The position numbers and the translations under genes are program-made. A stretch of 64,000 bases of DNA from Scheffersomyces stipitis CBS 6054 (taxonomy: Eukaryota > Ascomycota > Pichiomycetes > Serinales > Debaryomycetaceae): contig NC_009068.1 in NCBI RefSeq assembly GCF_000209165.1, positions 1,302,001 through 1,366,000 of the forward strand. Direction: 5' to 3'. Numbering within the stretch: position 1 is the first letter of the stretch; every line of letters starts with the position of its first letter. The notes under the pieces were generated by a model. The model ran no database searches. It was not told where the DNA came from and worked only from the letters and a program-made list of their open reading frames with translations. Shown in pieces: positions 9,668-20,536 of this stretch.

Positions 9668-12178
9668 CTATTTTCTATTTCCTTCTTTCTGTTTTCTCAT
9701 CGTATCCTTTCTCTCTTGCTTTTTCTGCTTTTTTTCTTGCTTCTTCTGGCTTGGCTTGGTGACTTTACCAGCTTTGGACCTGGCAACTTTCTTACCCTTC
9801 AAGTCATCTAAAGCATTGACCTTTGAATGGCCGACAACATCCTCATGGCCAACTCCAGTAACCATCTGATGGGCAATGTTTTGTAATCCACTGGTCAAAT
9901 AAGATCTTCTAGTTTCCTTTCTAATACTTTTGCTGAGTAATTCTTTCAACTCGTATCTCAATCCCTTCTTCTCATCCTTAGTGATCATTTTTCCTTCTTT
10001 TCTCTTTCTCTGCTTCTTTATAATATCATCTTCAAAGTCGTCAAGATCTGACAAGTCATCCACTCCAAGTTCTTCAGCAGCTTGTTTAACCCACGAATCT
10101 TCCTTTCTGGTGGAAGTGTTGGAAATGTCAGCATCAGCTAATTTGGAAGCTATGATAACTCTTGGTTTTAATTGAGAAACAAGATCCATTTCGATAGGTA
10201 ACAACTTAACATCGTTGTGCATGTTTAATCTACCTCCTTTGGTAGAGTTGTTAGCCACCAATCTTCTTAACTTTCTAAGAGGTCCTGAAGCTTCTTGTGG
10301 AGAACAGAACATCACAGAAACACCCTCCTTGCCAGCTCTGGCAGTTCTACCAGATCTGTGAATGTAGACATCAGCAGAGCGAGGTAAATGGTAATGAGCT
10401 ACATGGTCAATGTTTGGAATATCCAAACCTCTAGCAGCAACATCAGAAGCAATAAGTACGGCAGTGTCGTTCTTTTCGCTGGCCTTCTGGAATCTTTCCA
10501 AAGCTCTCAATCTCTGTTTTTGGATCATAGATGAGTGAATGGCGAATGCCGGGATATTCAAGTTGTTGAGGAAAGGTACCAAACGCTTCACAGAGTCAAT
10601 AGAGTTGGCAAATACTAATGTGGATCCCTTATACATGAGCAAGAAGTAGTATAAGTAAAGATCTCTTTCAGTTGGTCCACATTCAACTAAAGCTTCTGTG
10701 ATATTACCTGACACGATTTCCTTAGGGTTAGCATCTACAAGAGCCGGTCTGGTATCTTTGAATTTTAATTTATCGTTAAGCAAATTCAAGATTTCGTCGT
10801 TACCGATTAACGAACTTCCTTCAGAATTCCTCTTGTGCGATTTCTGGTTCTTGTCGAGCTTGCCGAAAAGGTCTCTGGAGAAGGTAGCACTGAAAACCAA
10901 CGTCTGCCATTTCCATGGAAAAGTCTTATTCTTGGGTCTATTCTTACGGAACAAATCTAAGATAGTCTCAAATTCCTCAAAATGTCCATCCTGTAATAAT
11001 CTGTCAGCCTCGTCCAATACGATGATATCAGTAGAAGCCAATCTTTTTGTGAGATCTTCATCTTTCTGGAGCAATTCTAAGATACGACCAGGAGTGGCTA
11101 CTATAATACCAGGTCCATGGGATAATAATCTTTCTTGCTTCTGAATGGACAAACCACCAGTGATACTTACAATACCATTAGTAGATAGAGGAGAGTATTT
11201 GGCAAGAGAATTAAGATGACTAACAACCTGATGGGCTAATTCTCTGGTGGGAGCGAAGATTATACCAGTGGGATGGTTGATAATCTTCTTCTGTCTATTC
11301 TGGTTAATGATAGAGAGGTTGGACAAGTACTTTTCCAAGATCGGAATACCGTAGGCTAAAGTCTTACCGGAACCAGTGATAGCCTTTCCTACTACATCTT
11401 TTCCTTCTGCTGCCAAAGGAATGGTTTTCTTTTGAATTGGAGTGGGTTTATCGAATCCAAGAACTGACAAACCATGCAAAGTGTAAGGAGATAACGAGAA
11501 GTTGGAATCCTCATTTTGCCAGTGTGGAAGGTTAATGTCTTCGTCGTCTGGTAAGACAAACTGAGAATGTTGGAAAACATTCTCCGACAATTCTTCGTCA
11601 TGTTCAGGTTTGCTTTCTTGAACTGGTTCAACACTTTCGTCGACTTCTCCGATTTCGTTGATATCTTCATCCAAAATATCTTCCACTTCCATGCCATCTT
11701 GAATTTCACTGTCATCATCAAAACCAGTGAATTCTTCTTCTTCAAATTCATCTTCATTCTCTTCGTTTATTTTATCTTCTTCATGTTCTTCGTCTTCATC
11801 TTCATCTTCTCCTTGCTCTTCATCTGCCTCCAGTTCTTCGTCTTCGTCTTGTTCTTCATCGTCCTCCAATTCTTCTTGTTCTTCTGTCTTACCCTTTTTT
11901 ACTTTCTTATTGTCCTTCACAATAAATTCAGCTTTTCCATTAACAATCTTCACATCTACACCATCAATTTCTTCCAAACCGTAAAAGCCTTCCCAGTCAT
12001 CCAAATTGTCGGGAACCTCTACAGTCTTCCAATTCAAACTTTCTGCCTTCACTACTTTTGATTCGCGGTGCAATTTCTGCTTCAAAGTTGGGGTCTTTCT
12101 GGTCTGTTGGCCTTTTTTACTCTTTGAGCCTTTACCCACATTGCTCTTGCCTTTGATTTTCTTATTATTAGGAGCCAT
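9668..12178 (-). CDS. MAK5: DEAD-box ATP-dependent RNA helicase, 60S subunit biogenesis
   Basis: Nucleolar helicase of 836 residues. The N-terminal block [30 protein letters not shown] is the Mak5 signature and separates it from Drs1 and other paralogues; Mak5 acts in early 60S assembly. A long Asp/Glu-rich stretch (about residues 100-190) follows. The helicase core has the Q motif (KPTPIQ), AITGSGKT (near 264), PTRELA, TPGR, DEAD (near 387), SATF, and [13 protein letters not shown] (near 604). A Lys-rich tail ends in [13 protein letters not shown], consistent with nucleolar localisation. It is divergent from another 60S-biogenesis gene, BMT2, across a 200 bp promoter with PAC- and RRPE-like sites. 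Length fits the family. Confidence 0.92.
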   Translation of the reverse strand: MAPNNKKIKGKSNVGKGSKSKKGQQTRKTPTLKQKLHRESKVVKAESLNWKTVEVPDNLDDWEGFYGLEEIDGVDVKIVNGKAEFIVKDNKKVKKGKTEEQEELEDDEEQDEDEELEADEEQGEDEDEDEEHEEDKINEENEDEFEEEEFTGFDDDSEIQDGMEVEDILDEDINEIGEVDESVEPVQESKPEHDEELSENVFQHSQFVLPDDEDINLPHWQNEDSNFSLSPYTLHGLSVLGFDKPTPIQKKTIPLAAEGKDVVGKAITGSGKTLAYGIPILEKYLSNLSIINQNRQKKIINHPTGIIFAPTRELAHQVVSHLNSLAKYSPLSTNGIVSITGGLSIQKQERLLSHGPGIIVATPGRILELLQKDEDLTKRLASTDIIVLDEADRLLQDGHFEEFETILDLFRKNRPKNKTFPWKWQTLVFSATFSRDLFGKLDKNQKSHKRNSEGSSLIGNDEILNLLNDKLKFKDTRPALVDANPKEIVSGNITEALVECGPTERDLYLYYFLLMYKGSTLVFANSIDSVKRLVPFLNNLNIPAFAIHSSMIQKQRLRALERFQKASEKNDTAVLIASDVAARGLDIPNIDHVAHYHLPRSADVYIHRSGRTARAGKEGVSVMFCSPQEASGPLRKLRRLVANNSTKGGRLNMHNDVKLLPIEMDLVSQLKPRVIIASKLADADISNTSTRKEDSWVKQAAEELGVDDLSDLDDFEDDIIKKQRKRKEGKMITKDEKKGLRYELKELLSKSIRKETRRSYLTSGLQNIAHQMVTGVGHEDVVGHSKVNALDDLKGKKVARSKAGKVTKPSQKKQEKKQKKQERKDTMRKQKEGNRK

Positions 12179-12380
12179 TCTTTAGCAAAAAGGTCAGTTA
12201 AATCGAGCTGCAAAAAAAAATTCCATACTATATTATAAACTGAAAAATCCATCTCATCTTATATAAATAAATTTTGGCTGGAACTGCATACACAAAATAA
12301 ATTAATCTATACAGATTAACTTGACTTTTTAGATCTATCAATCATAAAAACATCCAAAACTTGTGTGTGAATATTCTGAA
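12179..12380. promoter_or_regulatory. Bidirectional ribosome-biogenesis promoter (RRPE + PAC)
   Basis: The 202 bp between the MAK5 and BMT2 starts contain TGAAAAAT (12241-12248), the RRPE core, followed after 4 bp by CTCATC (12253-12258), which is the PAC core GATGAG on the other strand. In yeasts this pair, bound by Stb3 and Dot6/Tod6, marks ribosome-biogenesis genes, and both flanking genes belong to that regulon. Motifs are seen directly; function is inferred. Confidence 0.6.
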
Positions 12381-13406
12381 ATGGCAGTCAGAAAGAATAA
12401 AGGAGGGTTATTGAAACGTCCAAAGACCATTACGGAAAAAAAATTCTCACCAAATAGTCTCAAACCGCAACAGGCGAGAGCTCTCATCAGAAGATATCAT
12501 GTTCTCCAAAAGAACAAGCATGCTATAATACGAAAACTCCAGGCGACAAAGAGTAGGGTATTGTCTGAAGTTAATATCGAAAATTACAAGGCAATAATCA
12601 AAGATGTAAAGAACTTGGAGAAGGTTTTCCAAGAAAGTTTTGACAAATTTGATCTTTCGTCAGTCAAGAACAATTCCACCTTTGTCAAAGTAGACGACTC
12701 ACTCTCCACAACGCAATTGGTTCAACTTTTGGCAGAAATAGATAGTGAAATTGCAGCCCGTGGTGGAATCGAAGCCTACCAGAGTGCTTCGACTCAGGGC
12801 CAGACTGCAAAAAGAGGAGGAGATTCTTCTAAACGGTTGGTGGAATGGCTTAAGACAGAGGAGTACAAATCTAGATTGAACCAAAATAGTGCTTTAGAGA
12901 TTGGATGCTTAAGTCCCAACAATCTCATATCGACATGTGGGATATTTGATAGCATTGTTAGAATAGATTTAAACTCCCAGAGTCCTCTTATACTAGAACA
13001 GAACTTCATGGAAAGACCATTGCCCAGAAACAACTCTGAAAAATTCAATCTTATATCGTGTTCGTTGGTGATAAATTTTGTGCCATCTCCTAAAGAAAGA
13101 GGAGACATGCTTCTTCGAATAACCAAGTTCCTCAGAGAGCCTACAAAGGACACCTTAAGTTCTTTGTTTCTTGTTCTACCATTGCCATGTATATCCAACT
13201 CTCGGTACTTTGACAACGAGATCCTCCAAAAGATAATGGCAAGTCTTGGATTCAAGCAAGTGTTTTACTACGAGGCAAAAAAGGTAGCCTATTGGCTATT
13301 TGACTGGCAGGGGAAAAGGCACCAGAAACTTCAGGTATTTACAAAGAAAGAGGCATATCTGGGTTCCAAGAGAAATAATTTTTGCATTACGCTAGAAGCA
13401 AAATAG
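12381..13406 (+). CDS. BMT2: 25S rRNA adenine-N1 methyltransferase, Bmt2-like
   Basis: Protein of 341 residues, likely the nucleolar SAM-dependent enzyme that makes m1A in the 25S rRNA (A2142 in S. cerevisiae). The N-terminal GGLLKRPKTITEKKFSP, PQQARALIRRYHVLQK and LVQLLAEIDSEIAARGGIEAYQSAS segments are family hallmarks. A degenerate Rossmann methyltransferase core follows: LEIGCLSPNN (SAM loop), VRIDLNSQ (acidic strand end) and FNLISCSLVINFVPSPKERGDML. The open frame extends six codons upstream to a GTG, but the first ATG is 12381 and the conserved Lys-rich N-terminus follows it directly. It shares a promoter with MAK5. Its stop lies 121 bp from the stop of the convergent transporter. Confidence 0.87.
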   Translation: MAVRKNKGGLLKRPKTITEKKFSPNSLKPQQARALIRRYHVLQKNKHAIIRKLQATKSRVLSEVNIENYKAIIKDVKNLEKVFQESFDKFDLSSVKNNSTFVKVDDSLSTTQLVQLLAEIDSEIAARGGIEAYQSASTQGQTAKRGGDSSKRLVEWLKTEEYKSRLNQNSALEIGCLSPNNLISTCGIFDSIVRIDLNSQSPLILEQNFMERPLPRNNSEKFNLISCSLVINFVPSPKERGDMLLRITKFLREPTKDTLSSLFLVLPLPCISNSRYFDNEILQKIMASLGFKQVFYYEAKKVAYWLFDWQGKRHQKLQVFTKKEAYLGSKRNNFCITLEAK

Positions 13407-13527
13407 AGTTAGCATAGAAGAACTACGTACGATTTCAATCTTTTATAACATTAGGTCTATGAAACATTAAGGGAAACTATCTATAACTTTTTTATCGTGA
13501 GAATGCTATGCATAAGACATTAGGGAT

Positions 13528-15189
13528 TTAAACATGTTCGTCAACAGGCTTTTCATCAGCAGCGTAACCAGCTTCGGTAGCCATGGCAGCAGTCGATGGT
13601 GGAACCCACTTGCTGGATTTCCATGGAACCACGTTGGAAGCGTACAATTCGTCTACGTCTTCCAAGGACAAACCCTTGGTTTCAACAACGAAGAAGTAGA
13701 CGTAGAAGAAGGAGAATAATAAACATCCACTGAAAACGTAACCGAACTTGAAATGAATGGCACTAACAATGAATGGAGTGAAAAATGAGATCAAGAAACC
13801 GAAAACCCAGTTAGCAGCAGTGGCAATGGCCATAGCCTTGGATCTGATTCTCAATGGGTAACTTTCAGAGATGATGGTGTAGACACCACCGGCCCAAGTG
13901 GAGGCAAAGAAAACAATGAACAAACAGGTAATGAAGATCAAAGCGTTACCGGATGGTTTATAGGTGTTGTCGTTGTTGTATTCACCATCCTTGTACAAGT
14001 GGAAACTTCCAATGGTAGAGTAAATGATGAAACAAACAAACATACCAGCAGAACCAACTAACAAACAAGATCTTCTACCAAATCTTTCAATGGCCCAGAT
14101 ACCAATGAAGGTAGCAGCAAAGTTGACAACACCCAAGATAATAGAGGTTTGGAAAGAGTCCTTCAATCCGACAGCTTGGAAAATGGTAGTTCCGTAGTAG
14201 AAAAAGTAGTTGACACCAGTCAATTGTTGTAAGGATTGCATGATGATACCCATAACAACTCTTCTGAAAATGGCAGGCTTACCGGTAATCAATTCAGTCC
14301 AGGAAGCGGATCCAGCAATAGCCTCTCTGTCAATACCAGCTTGAATCAATTGGATTTCAGTGTAGACACTTGGGTCTTCTGGGGATAATTTGTTGGATCT
14401 AGCGACAGACTTCTTGGCATCTTCGATTCTCTTCTTTTCAACCAAGTATCTTGGAGATTCTGGCATGGCCAACATACCAACAACCAAGAAAATAGCCCAG
14501 AGGAAGCACAAGCCTAATGGCACTCTCCACTGTCTAGAGTCGGATAATCTTTTAGTACCGTAGGTGACACAGTAACCAATGAAGATACCCAAAGTAATGC
14601 ACAATTGGAAACAGTAAACCAAGGTACCTCTTAAGTGCTTTGGAGAACTTTCACCAATGAACAATGGAGACAATACAGAAACGGTACCAACAGCCAAACC
14701 AGTAATGGCACGACCAATCATAACTTGGTACCAAGCGTGTTGAGAAGCAATTTGGACGATGATACCAACAACGTAGATAACCATGGAAGCCATAATACCG
14801 ACTCTTCTACCGTAGACGTCACCAATCTTGGACAAGAAAATACCACCAATAGCACAGCCAATATTGAAGATAGACACAAGCAAACCAACTCTGACATTGG
14901 ACAAGTAGTGAGTGCCGTCAGCTCTGGTTTGACCAAACCTTTCCAAGAAGTCAGACATGTTAACAAATCCAGAAATGGTACCAGTGTCGAAACCAAAGAC
15001 AAAACCACCAAAAGCAACTAACAAACAGAAGAAACAAATCAAAAGATATTCAGAAATACCCTTGGACTCCAAGGCTACCAAGGTTGCATCATGGTTTTGG
15101 GGTACTTCTTCAATCTTATCTTCATCCTTTTCTAAAAAGGAAGCATTTGAAGGTGTTTGAACACCTGAAGGAATATCTTGAGAAGACAT
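13528..15189 (-). CDS. SUT/HXT-type sugar transporter (MFS)
   Basis: Twelve-helix major-facilitator sugar transporter of 553 residues, likely carrying glucose and possibly xylose across the plasma membrane. Visible motifs are [14 protein letters not shown] in helix 1, DVYGRR in the loop 2-3, [12 protein letters not shown] after helix 6, [13 protein letters not shown] in helix 7, [16 protein letters not shown] and [16 protein letters not shown] at the end. The N-terminus [13 protein letters not shown] matches the style of the S. stipitis SUT proteins; which paralogue it is cannot be settled by eye. Codons are highly biased, so high expression is likely. The upstream region has eight CGGANNA sites, the word bound by Rgt1-type glucose-responsive repressors. 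Confidence 0.88.
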   Translation of the reverse strand: MSSQDIPSGVQTPSNASFLEKDEDKIEEVPQNHDATLVALESKGISEYLLICFFCLLVAFGGFVFGFDTGTISGFVNMSDFLERFGQTRADGTHYLSNVRVGLLVSIFNIGCAIGGIFLSKIGDVYGRRVGIMASMVIYVVGIIVQIASQHAWYQVMIGRAITGLAVGTVSVLSPLFIGESSPKHLRGTLVYCFQLCITLGIFIGYCVTYGTKRLSDSRQWRVPLGLCFLWAIFLVVGMLAMPESPRYLVEKKRIEDAKKSVARSNKLSPEDPSVYTEIQLIQAGIDREAIAGSASWTELITGKPAIFRRVVMGIIMQSLQQLTGVNYFFYYGTTIFQAVGLKDSFQTSIILGVVNFAATFIGIWAIERFGRRSCLLVGSAGMFVCFIIYSTIGSFHLYKDGEYNNDNTYKPSGNALIFITCLFIVFFASTWAGGVYTIISESYPLRIRSKAMAIATAANWVFGFLISFFTPFIVSAIHFKFGYVFSGCLLFSFFYVYFFVVETKGLSLEDVDELYASNVVPWKSSKWVPPSTAAMATEAGYAADEKPVDEHV

Positions 15190-16634
15190 TTTAATTAGTT
15201 ATTTAACTTATGTAGACAAGTATTCAAAAAATCTTTCTTGGGGAGAAATGCTGTTGTATTTATAGAAGTTATAATTTGAGCCTAACAAAAATAAGCTGCT
15301 AAAACTGCCTCATTGCATTTCGGAAAAACTTTTTATTTTTTTATGCTGTCTGGTGATGCATGCATAGTAGTGTCCCACACCTCCAGTTTCTCCGAGACCA
15401 TCCCCCCACTACTATGAATTTGGAGAACTCGTGACTCGGATTACCCTGGAAATTTATTTTGGCTTTATTGTGACATTCAAATGAGAGCATTTCCTGAATG
15501 GGATGTGAGTGTTGTCTTCTGTCTTTTGTATTTTTGTCTACTTCGGAGCAACTTTTTAGGGAATTTTTGTTCTGCTTCCCAAATTCGATCACTATACCTT
15601 GATCCATATTTGGCAGTTTTCATGTAACTATGGGGCAGCTATTATGCTAGAATGACCAATTCCTCGTTGAATCTGTAAATGCATTGGCTCTGAAGTCAAT
15701 TCGTTCTGAATAAAAGTTTTACTTTCAAAAAGATTTTCCGGTGCCTTGGAAAATAATTATTTTTTATGTAAACACCACATAATAATGAAACAGTTTCCTC
15801 AGAAATTGTTGCTGTGGTCTAATATTTTTATCAGCGAACAAAATTGAGCTACAAAATTTCTTTTTCGTCCACTTTTTGGTTAATTGCTATGGGTTTCGGA
15901 AAAACTTTTTCATCGTTTGCAGATGACCGGCCCTAGCATGTTGCTGAAGAAACTAGTTAATCCGAGATGGCTTTGATATAGTATAGTGTTTAGCCTATCC
16001 CAACGGAGAATTCTATTTCACATTTCGTTATTATTTCAAATATTTGATTGTATTAATTATTCTTTGTTTGTATTTCATTTTTACTCTGCTAATACCACTT
16101 TCTAATATGAAATGCTAGGCATCTAGTTAGTTTTCTGAAGACTGTCACGTAGTAGTTTCCTAAGGCGCAAGCAACAGTATGGAGTGATTGCACAATTTAG
16201 CAGAATGTTACAGTTCTTGTGCAAAGTACTTACAATTTCAGTACATGACCGTTCGTAGTGTGTGTAAGAGTATAACGAATATAGCATGTTCTTGACTAAA
16301 GCCCATGGTTGCATTTTACTTCATACCGGATCAACTATTGTGTAATGAAGTGGCTCGGGAAACTACAATCAACGCCATTATTGCAGAAAACCAGCAGGAA
16401 TTACATGTTACCCAAGGATAAAAAGGGTCCAGAGATGGCACAACTTGACAGCTTCCCAATTGAAGTGTAGCTATAAACGTTGTTTGGTCATTTTTCTTAC
16501 AGTAGACAGAAAAGTTAACTTGATTGAACATCGGCTAAACCTTAGCCATACTAACCTTATTTCTAGCCGGCTGATATTGCTACTCCATCATTTCTTATTA
16601 AATAAATTAATTTCTCGTTTATTGTAAATGTAAC
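15190..16634. promoter_or_regulatory. Long upstream region of the sugar transporter with CGGANNA cluster
   Basis: About 1.4 kb without a gene, T/A-rich. CGGANNA matches occur at 15321, 15388 (reverse), 15437, 15544, 15734 (reverse), 15897, 15958 (reverse) and 16004. Two of them lie in an exact 17 bp repeat, TTTCGGAAAAACTTTTT, at 15318-15334 and 15894-15910. A GTGGGG-type Mig1-like site (reverse) is near 15403. Beyond 16010 lies the 3' flank of the ferric reductase; the small open frames there are not called. Confidence 0.5.
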
Positions 16635-18953
16635 CTATGCCCATACCTGTAATTGCTCAAAGTAGTCTACCCTCTTTCTATCGGAATTATTAATATTTTC
16701 TACAACGGCAGACCGTAATTCGTCTACCATTACCGGATGCCCACAGGTCACAAAACATGCAGAACCTGGAGACTCTTTGGTTGCCTGCTTGACGAGGGTA
16801 TCAATGTGGGGTCTTCCTTCCCTGAATTGAATGTGGGAAAGATCAGTCTTGATTGCCGAGATAATTTCTGGTCTCATGCTGCCCATCTCAGTCAAGTTTC
16901 TTGATTCAAAAGTATTGTATCTTGTTGTATTTGAAGACAAAAGAGGCTTATGTGAATTTTCTTGTTCGTTTTCATTGATTTCTTCAGCGTAAATGGAATT
17001 CCTTGACAGAGTCACGCCATCATATTCTTCTAGGTAGCCATGAGAGTTCGGTTTGGTAACGCAGATGGTAGTATCGATATTAGTTCCCTTCAATGAGACC
17101 AATTCATCATAAAACCAAAGCAAAGATCTATACTCCCTTATAACCCAAGTTAATTTTAAGTTTTGCTTAGTGAAGTTGCTTCTCTTGGCCAACTCGTACA
17201 CTTCGGCATAAATTCCTGGTATTCCATTACCTCCAGCCACAAAAATGGCACTATCGTACCTACTAGCTGGAGTCTTCTCGCCATATGAGCCTTCAATTGC
17301 AACTCTAATGGAAGTCAGTTTTCCTGGATGGCTCTTAAGATATTCGTACAAGCTGGAAGTCACACCTTGCTTGACTTTTACGAACAAGACTATATTGGCC
17401 GGGTCATCCAAATCTATAGTATACGTGAATGGGTGAGACTGCCAGAAGCAACTAAACCTGAGAAAATGAATAAAGACATGCCCTCCTGGAACAGCCTCCC
17501 AATGGTCAGGCTTTGGAACAATTACTTTCAAAGTCTCGTTGGCTATTAGTTGCACCTGTGCTTCTGGGAAGCCAAACGAGAAGAGTCTTCCAACACGTAC
17601 TATTCTGTCAAAGAGCCATAGCATGGAAGTGTAGTAGTAGAACCAAACACAGTATAAATCTTTGACATGAAGCCACGCACCAAAAATGAATACGGCAGCC
17701 AATATTATATGAACCAAAAGGAATACTTCGTACCATTTCCTTCTAAGCACTAACAAACCCTGTATCATAATGAGAATGCCAGACCATGTCGCTAAGGCAC
17801 CCCATCTGATGTATGGCTCGTTTATTCTGTCCGGGTTACGTTCTTTAATCAATTTGGTGTAGAAAAGAACGTGGATCATCACCATGACGAAGACTATCCG
17901 GGAGAGCCATCTGTGAAGAGTAATAAACGTCGAGTAGTCCCATCTAGTGTACCATTGCAAGAAGTTGTTTCTACCACCAAACAAAATTAGAAGAGGCATC
18001 AACAGACTTGTCAAAATGCTGGCACGTACAGCCACATATCTAAGGATGGCATACTTCTTCTCGTGAAAAAGAGGATCACCCTCCACGTAGTTGATATTAT
18101 ACACAAGAAGGTAAGTGCACATGCTGCCGAAAGTGATGAGAATTATAGTTTCGGCTCGTGTTGGCACAAGCATGTCAAGCACGACAAGAAACTTCTTTTC
18201 GTTTGTCTTGTACTTTCCTCTTGTTGCTGGAAGCGAAATGGTTCTTCTGAACCAATTTGAAAAAGGTCCAGTGAGAAAGTTTCTGTATAGATCTGGAAAG
18301 ATTACTTTTGACCAGTTTCCGATGGCTGCAATGGTGAATACCACTATCCAGTAGAGTACCACATATGCGCCGTAATCAACCGAAACATCGTAGTTTCCGA
18401 GGAAGTTCTGATAAGCTGATCTGAACAAAACGATCTCAGAGTCTATTAATCTCACGGGGAAATCTACTAGCTTGGAAGGTGAGTAGTCCACAATTTCACT
18501 TATGTTTTTGGCTGACCTCAAGTAATTGTCATGGGCCTCCTCAAACTCGCTTTCTGTGAGACTTATGTTGAACATCAGCTGGCACATTCCCAAGAAAGAG
18601 TTTATTTCTTGTGGATGTCCATACTTGTAGCAATGGGAAATAGTCGCTAAAGCATTGGAGTTCTTGCAGTAGCATTCCTGACTAACGATGCCCTCAGGGC
18701 AGAATGTCGTTGTTAGAGAGATCTGGTAGTTGCAACCTAAAAAGGCGATACTGGCCTGGCCGTACTTATGCATTGGGGCTCCGTTTACAGCGGCTTCAGG
18801 GGTAAGAGCTATCATTGCCGATATCACGAAACAGATACATAGCACTACTTTGGTAGCTCTGACAGAAGAGTTCTGAAATTTGGCCGGTATCACAAGCAAA
18901 GGCGTAGCAACTGCTAGTATTACTAGCGATGTATATACGGCCCAGATATACAT
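16635..18953 (-). CDS. Ferric/cupric reductase, Fre family (paralogue A)
   Basis: Plasma-membrane flavocytochrome of 772 residues that reduces extracellular Fe3+ or Cu2+ with cytosolic NADPH. It has an N-terminal hydrophobic region, a Cys-rich extracellular domain (FCPEG..ECYCKNS), and a ferric-reductase transmembrane block with haem-ligand histidines in LHRWLSRIVFVMVMIHVLFY and LLVHIILAAVFIFGAWLH. The FAD motif HPFTYTID, the NADPH motif GGNGIPG and a C-terminal CGHPVMVDELR follow. The loop usually reading GPYG is GSYG here, unlike paralogue B. The N-terminus has two hydrophobic stretches before the Cys-rich domain, so an internal start giving a cleaner signal peptide is possible. The protein ends FEQLQVWA, like paralogue B. 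It is divergent from SRX1. Confidence 0.88.
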   Translation of the reverse strand: MYIWAVYTSLVILAVATPLLVIPAKFQNSSVRATKVVLCICFVISAMIALTPEAAVNGAPMHKYGQASIAFLGCNYQISLTTTFCPEGIVSQECYCKNSNALATISHCYKYGHPQEINSFLGMCQLMFNISLTESEFEEAHDNYLRSAKNISEIVDYSPSKLVDFPVRLIDSEIVLFRSAYQNFLGNYDVSVDYGAYVVLYWIVVFTIAAIGNWSKVIFPDLYRNFLTGPFSNWFRRTISLPATRGKYKTNEKKFLVVLDMLVPTRAETIILITFGSMCTYLLVYNINYVEGDPLFHEKKYAILRYVAVRASILTSLLMPLLILFGGRNNFLQWYTRWDYSTFITLHRWLSRIVFVMVMIHVLFYTKLIKERNPDRINEPYIRWGALATWSGILIMIQGLLVLRRKWYEVFLLVHIILAAVFIFGAWLHVKDLYCVWFYYYTSMLWLFDRIVRVGRLFSFGFPEAQVQLIANETLKVIVPKPDHWEAVPGGHVFIHFLRFSCFWQSHPFTYTIDLDDPANIVLFVKVKQGVTSSLYEYLKSHPGKLTSIRVAIEGSYGEKTPASRYDSAIFVAGGNGIPGIYAEVYELAKRSNFTKQNLKLTWVIREYRSLLWFYDELVSLKGTNIDTTICVTKPNSHGYLEEYDGVTLSRNSIYAEEINENEQENSHKPLLSSNTTRYNTFESRNLTEMGSMRPEIISAIKTDLSHIQFREGRPHIDTLVKQATKESPGSACFVTCGHPVMVDELRSAVVENINNSDRKRVDYFEQLQVWA

Positions 18954-19337
18954 CTCATACTACGGATTTCTCTGCGGTGGTGTTGTGGAAAGAGGTTATC
19001 AGTTTGATCAGTTGCGATCAAAACTTAACTATGGACGCTCGCAAATCTATATGTTTTGGGAAGGAAAAAACAAATTTTTTGTGGTGGAAGAGATTTTCCG
19101 GAGATGTGGTTCGCTCGCAATGGTATACGGATCGGATTCTGCCAGCAAACCCTTGTATGTCTCTGTGAACTGTGATAGGATCTACACAAAGCGGAGGGCA
19201 GCGTGTATGAAAAGAACTTGTAGATAAAAGATTTTAATCAAGACAGGAGTCCGTAGACTGTCGCTTTTATCTATTTGATCTCTGTTAGCCAAAGTCAGGT
19301 GACAGAAGATTTGGCATGAGGCTCCGGCATCACCCTG

Positions 19338-19344
19338 TTACTAA
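19338..19344 (+). promoter_or_regulatory. Yap1/Cap1 response element TTACTAA
   Basis: Exact match to the AP-1-like consensus of yeast Yap1 and Candida Cap1, placed between SRX1 (582 bp downstream) and the divergent ferric reductase (385 bp away). SRX1 is a known Yap1-type target in other yeasts; control here is inferred. Confidence 0.45.
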
Positions 19345-19528
19345 TACTGTAGAACAGTGCTGATCCGACATCGGACTCGGTGACAAATACAGCACACAGT
19401 GCCATAGAAATTCTCACATGGAGGAAGGATTTAGGTTCTCTTCAGCACTGTGGATAAAGGCGTAGAATTAGTAGTAAAGTGGTGGCCCTGGATGGCTCCG
19501 TCTCGGGCTTCAATATTGGGCCACTATA

Positions 19529-19629
19529 CTAAACCAAATCTAAACCAAATACCATATACCATATACTGAACAATCTATATACTGTATACCATATACTGTA
19601 TACCATTTCCCGTATTCCCGTATTCCGTA
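19529..19629. repeat. Tandem AT-rich microrepeats upstream of SRX1
   Basis: Short imperfect tandem units follow one another: AAACCAAAT twice (19531, 19542), then interlocking CCATATAC and ACTGTATACC units, then CCCGTATT twice near 19610-19626. It looks like several small slippage expansions side by side. Confidence 0.7.
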
Positions 19630-19925
19630 AATACACTATAATACATTTGTTCGAAGAAAATCTCTAATTCGCTCTACCTGCTACTGAAACTATTAAACTA
19701 TTCGTTGCAGAATATTTTCCCAAGCTGGGCTCGTTTTTCTATTATTAAGCCGAAGCGAAAACCAACTCTAGATTCATGCAAATATGTCAGATTAGCGCGA
19801 TTTTTCGCTGCACCACTGGCTGGTCTGGTTATCGTAGAGACTTCAGAAGCAATATATAAATGTGACCATTTTCCATATCGGTAGGCTGACCCGCTTCTCT
19901 CACTGTACTCTACAAATATACAATA

Positions 19926-20357
19926 ATGTCTATGCAATCGTCTTTATTGAAGGAAGAATACGTTCCTCTTCATGAAATCCGCAGACCAATCCCTCCGGTA
20001 TTGGATTTCCAGAAAATCGATGCCATGGTATCAACCCTCAATGGGGTGCCAATGGCTTCTGCAACCTGCGGAGTTGCCGATATAACTCCCGGTGAATTGC
20101 CTCCTATAGATGTGTTTAAGGTCCGCGAAGCTGGAAAAAATTACTACTTTGCCTTTGGTGGATGTCACAGATTCCAAGCTTACGATAGAATAAACCAACA
20201 GGGCGATAAAGTAGTCATGGTCAAGTGCAAAATCTTGCCTGCTACCAGAAAAACTTTGCGCGTATACTTGGGTTCTTCAGTAGACCAGATGTTTGAGGAT
20301 CAGAGCTACGACAAGACAGAAGTAACATCGCTCAAAAAATTATCAATTAATGAATAG
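19926..20357 (+). CDS. SRX1: Sulfiredoxin
   Basis: Small cytosolic enzyme of 143 residues that uses ATP and a catalytic cysteine to reduce the sulfinic acid form of 2-Cys peroxiredoxins back to the active state. The catalytic motif FGGCHR is seen in YYFAFGGCHRFQAYDRI. The N-terminal segment VPLHEIRRPIPPVLD is the conserved peroxiredoxin/ATP-binding entry, and GELPPIDVFKV is conserved. Length is usual for fungal sulfiredoxins, which carry a short insert before the catalytic strand. It lies between two ferric reductase genes: divergent from the one on its left, convergent with the one on its right. A Yap1-type TTACTAA is upstream. Confidence 0.95.
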   Translation: MSMQSSLLKEEYVPLHEIRRPIPPVLDFQKIDAMVSTLNGVPMASATCGVADITPGELPPIDVFKVREAGKNYYFAFGGCHRFQAYDRINQQGDKVVMVKCKILPATRKTLRVYLGSSVDQMFEDQSYDKTEVTSLKKLSINE

Positions 20358-20386
20358 ATATGTATATAATCAGACAATGGCGTGAA

Positions 20387-20536
20387 GGAAGAATCCTTAT
20401 CATGTCCATATTTGCAATTGCTCAAAGAACTCAACCCGCTTCTTTTCGCTGTTGTCCAAAACTGGAAGAATCCTTATCATGTCCATATTTGCAATTGCTC
20501 AAAGAACTCAACCCGCTTCTTTTCACTGTTGTCCAA
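20387..20536. repeat. Tandem duplication of the 3' end of FRE paralogue B
   Basis: Two 73 bp copies (20387-20459 and 20464-20536) with a 77 bp period and a single difference (G 20448 / A 20525). The right copy is the living 3' end of the reductase gene, including its stop codon. The left copy lies beyond the stop and repeats the codons for LDNSEKKRVEFFEQLQIWT plus stop. The right boundary coincides with the left arm of a 10 bp inverted repeat (TGTTGTCCAA, GTT, TTGGACAACA at 20527-20549). Confidence 0.9.

Larger units (their letters stand above)
18954..19925. promoter_or_regulatory. Divergent FRE/SRX1 intergenic with Yap1-type site
   Basis: About 970 bp. TTACTAA at 19338-19344 is an exact Yap1/Cap1 response element, fitting the peroxide-induced gene SRX1 and possibly the reductase. 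A microrepeat cluster occupies 19529-19629. The small open frames at 18880-19227 and 19698-19937 overlap real genes or promoter and are not called. Confidence 0.45.

Noticed and set aside
11567..12061. Phe-rich and Ser-rich plus-strand frames over the MAK5 acidic region
   Set aside because: Complement of GAA/GAT-rich codons for the Asp/Glu tract; clearly shadows.
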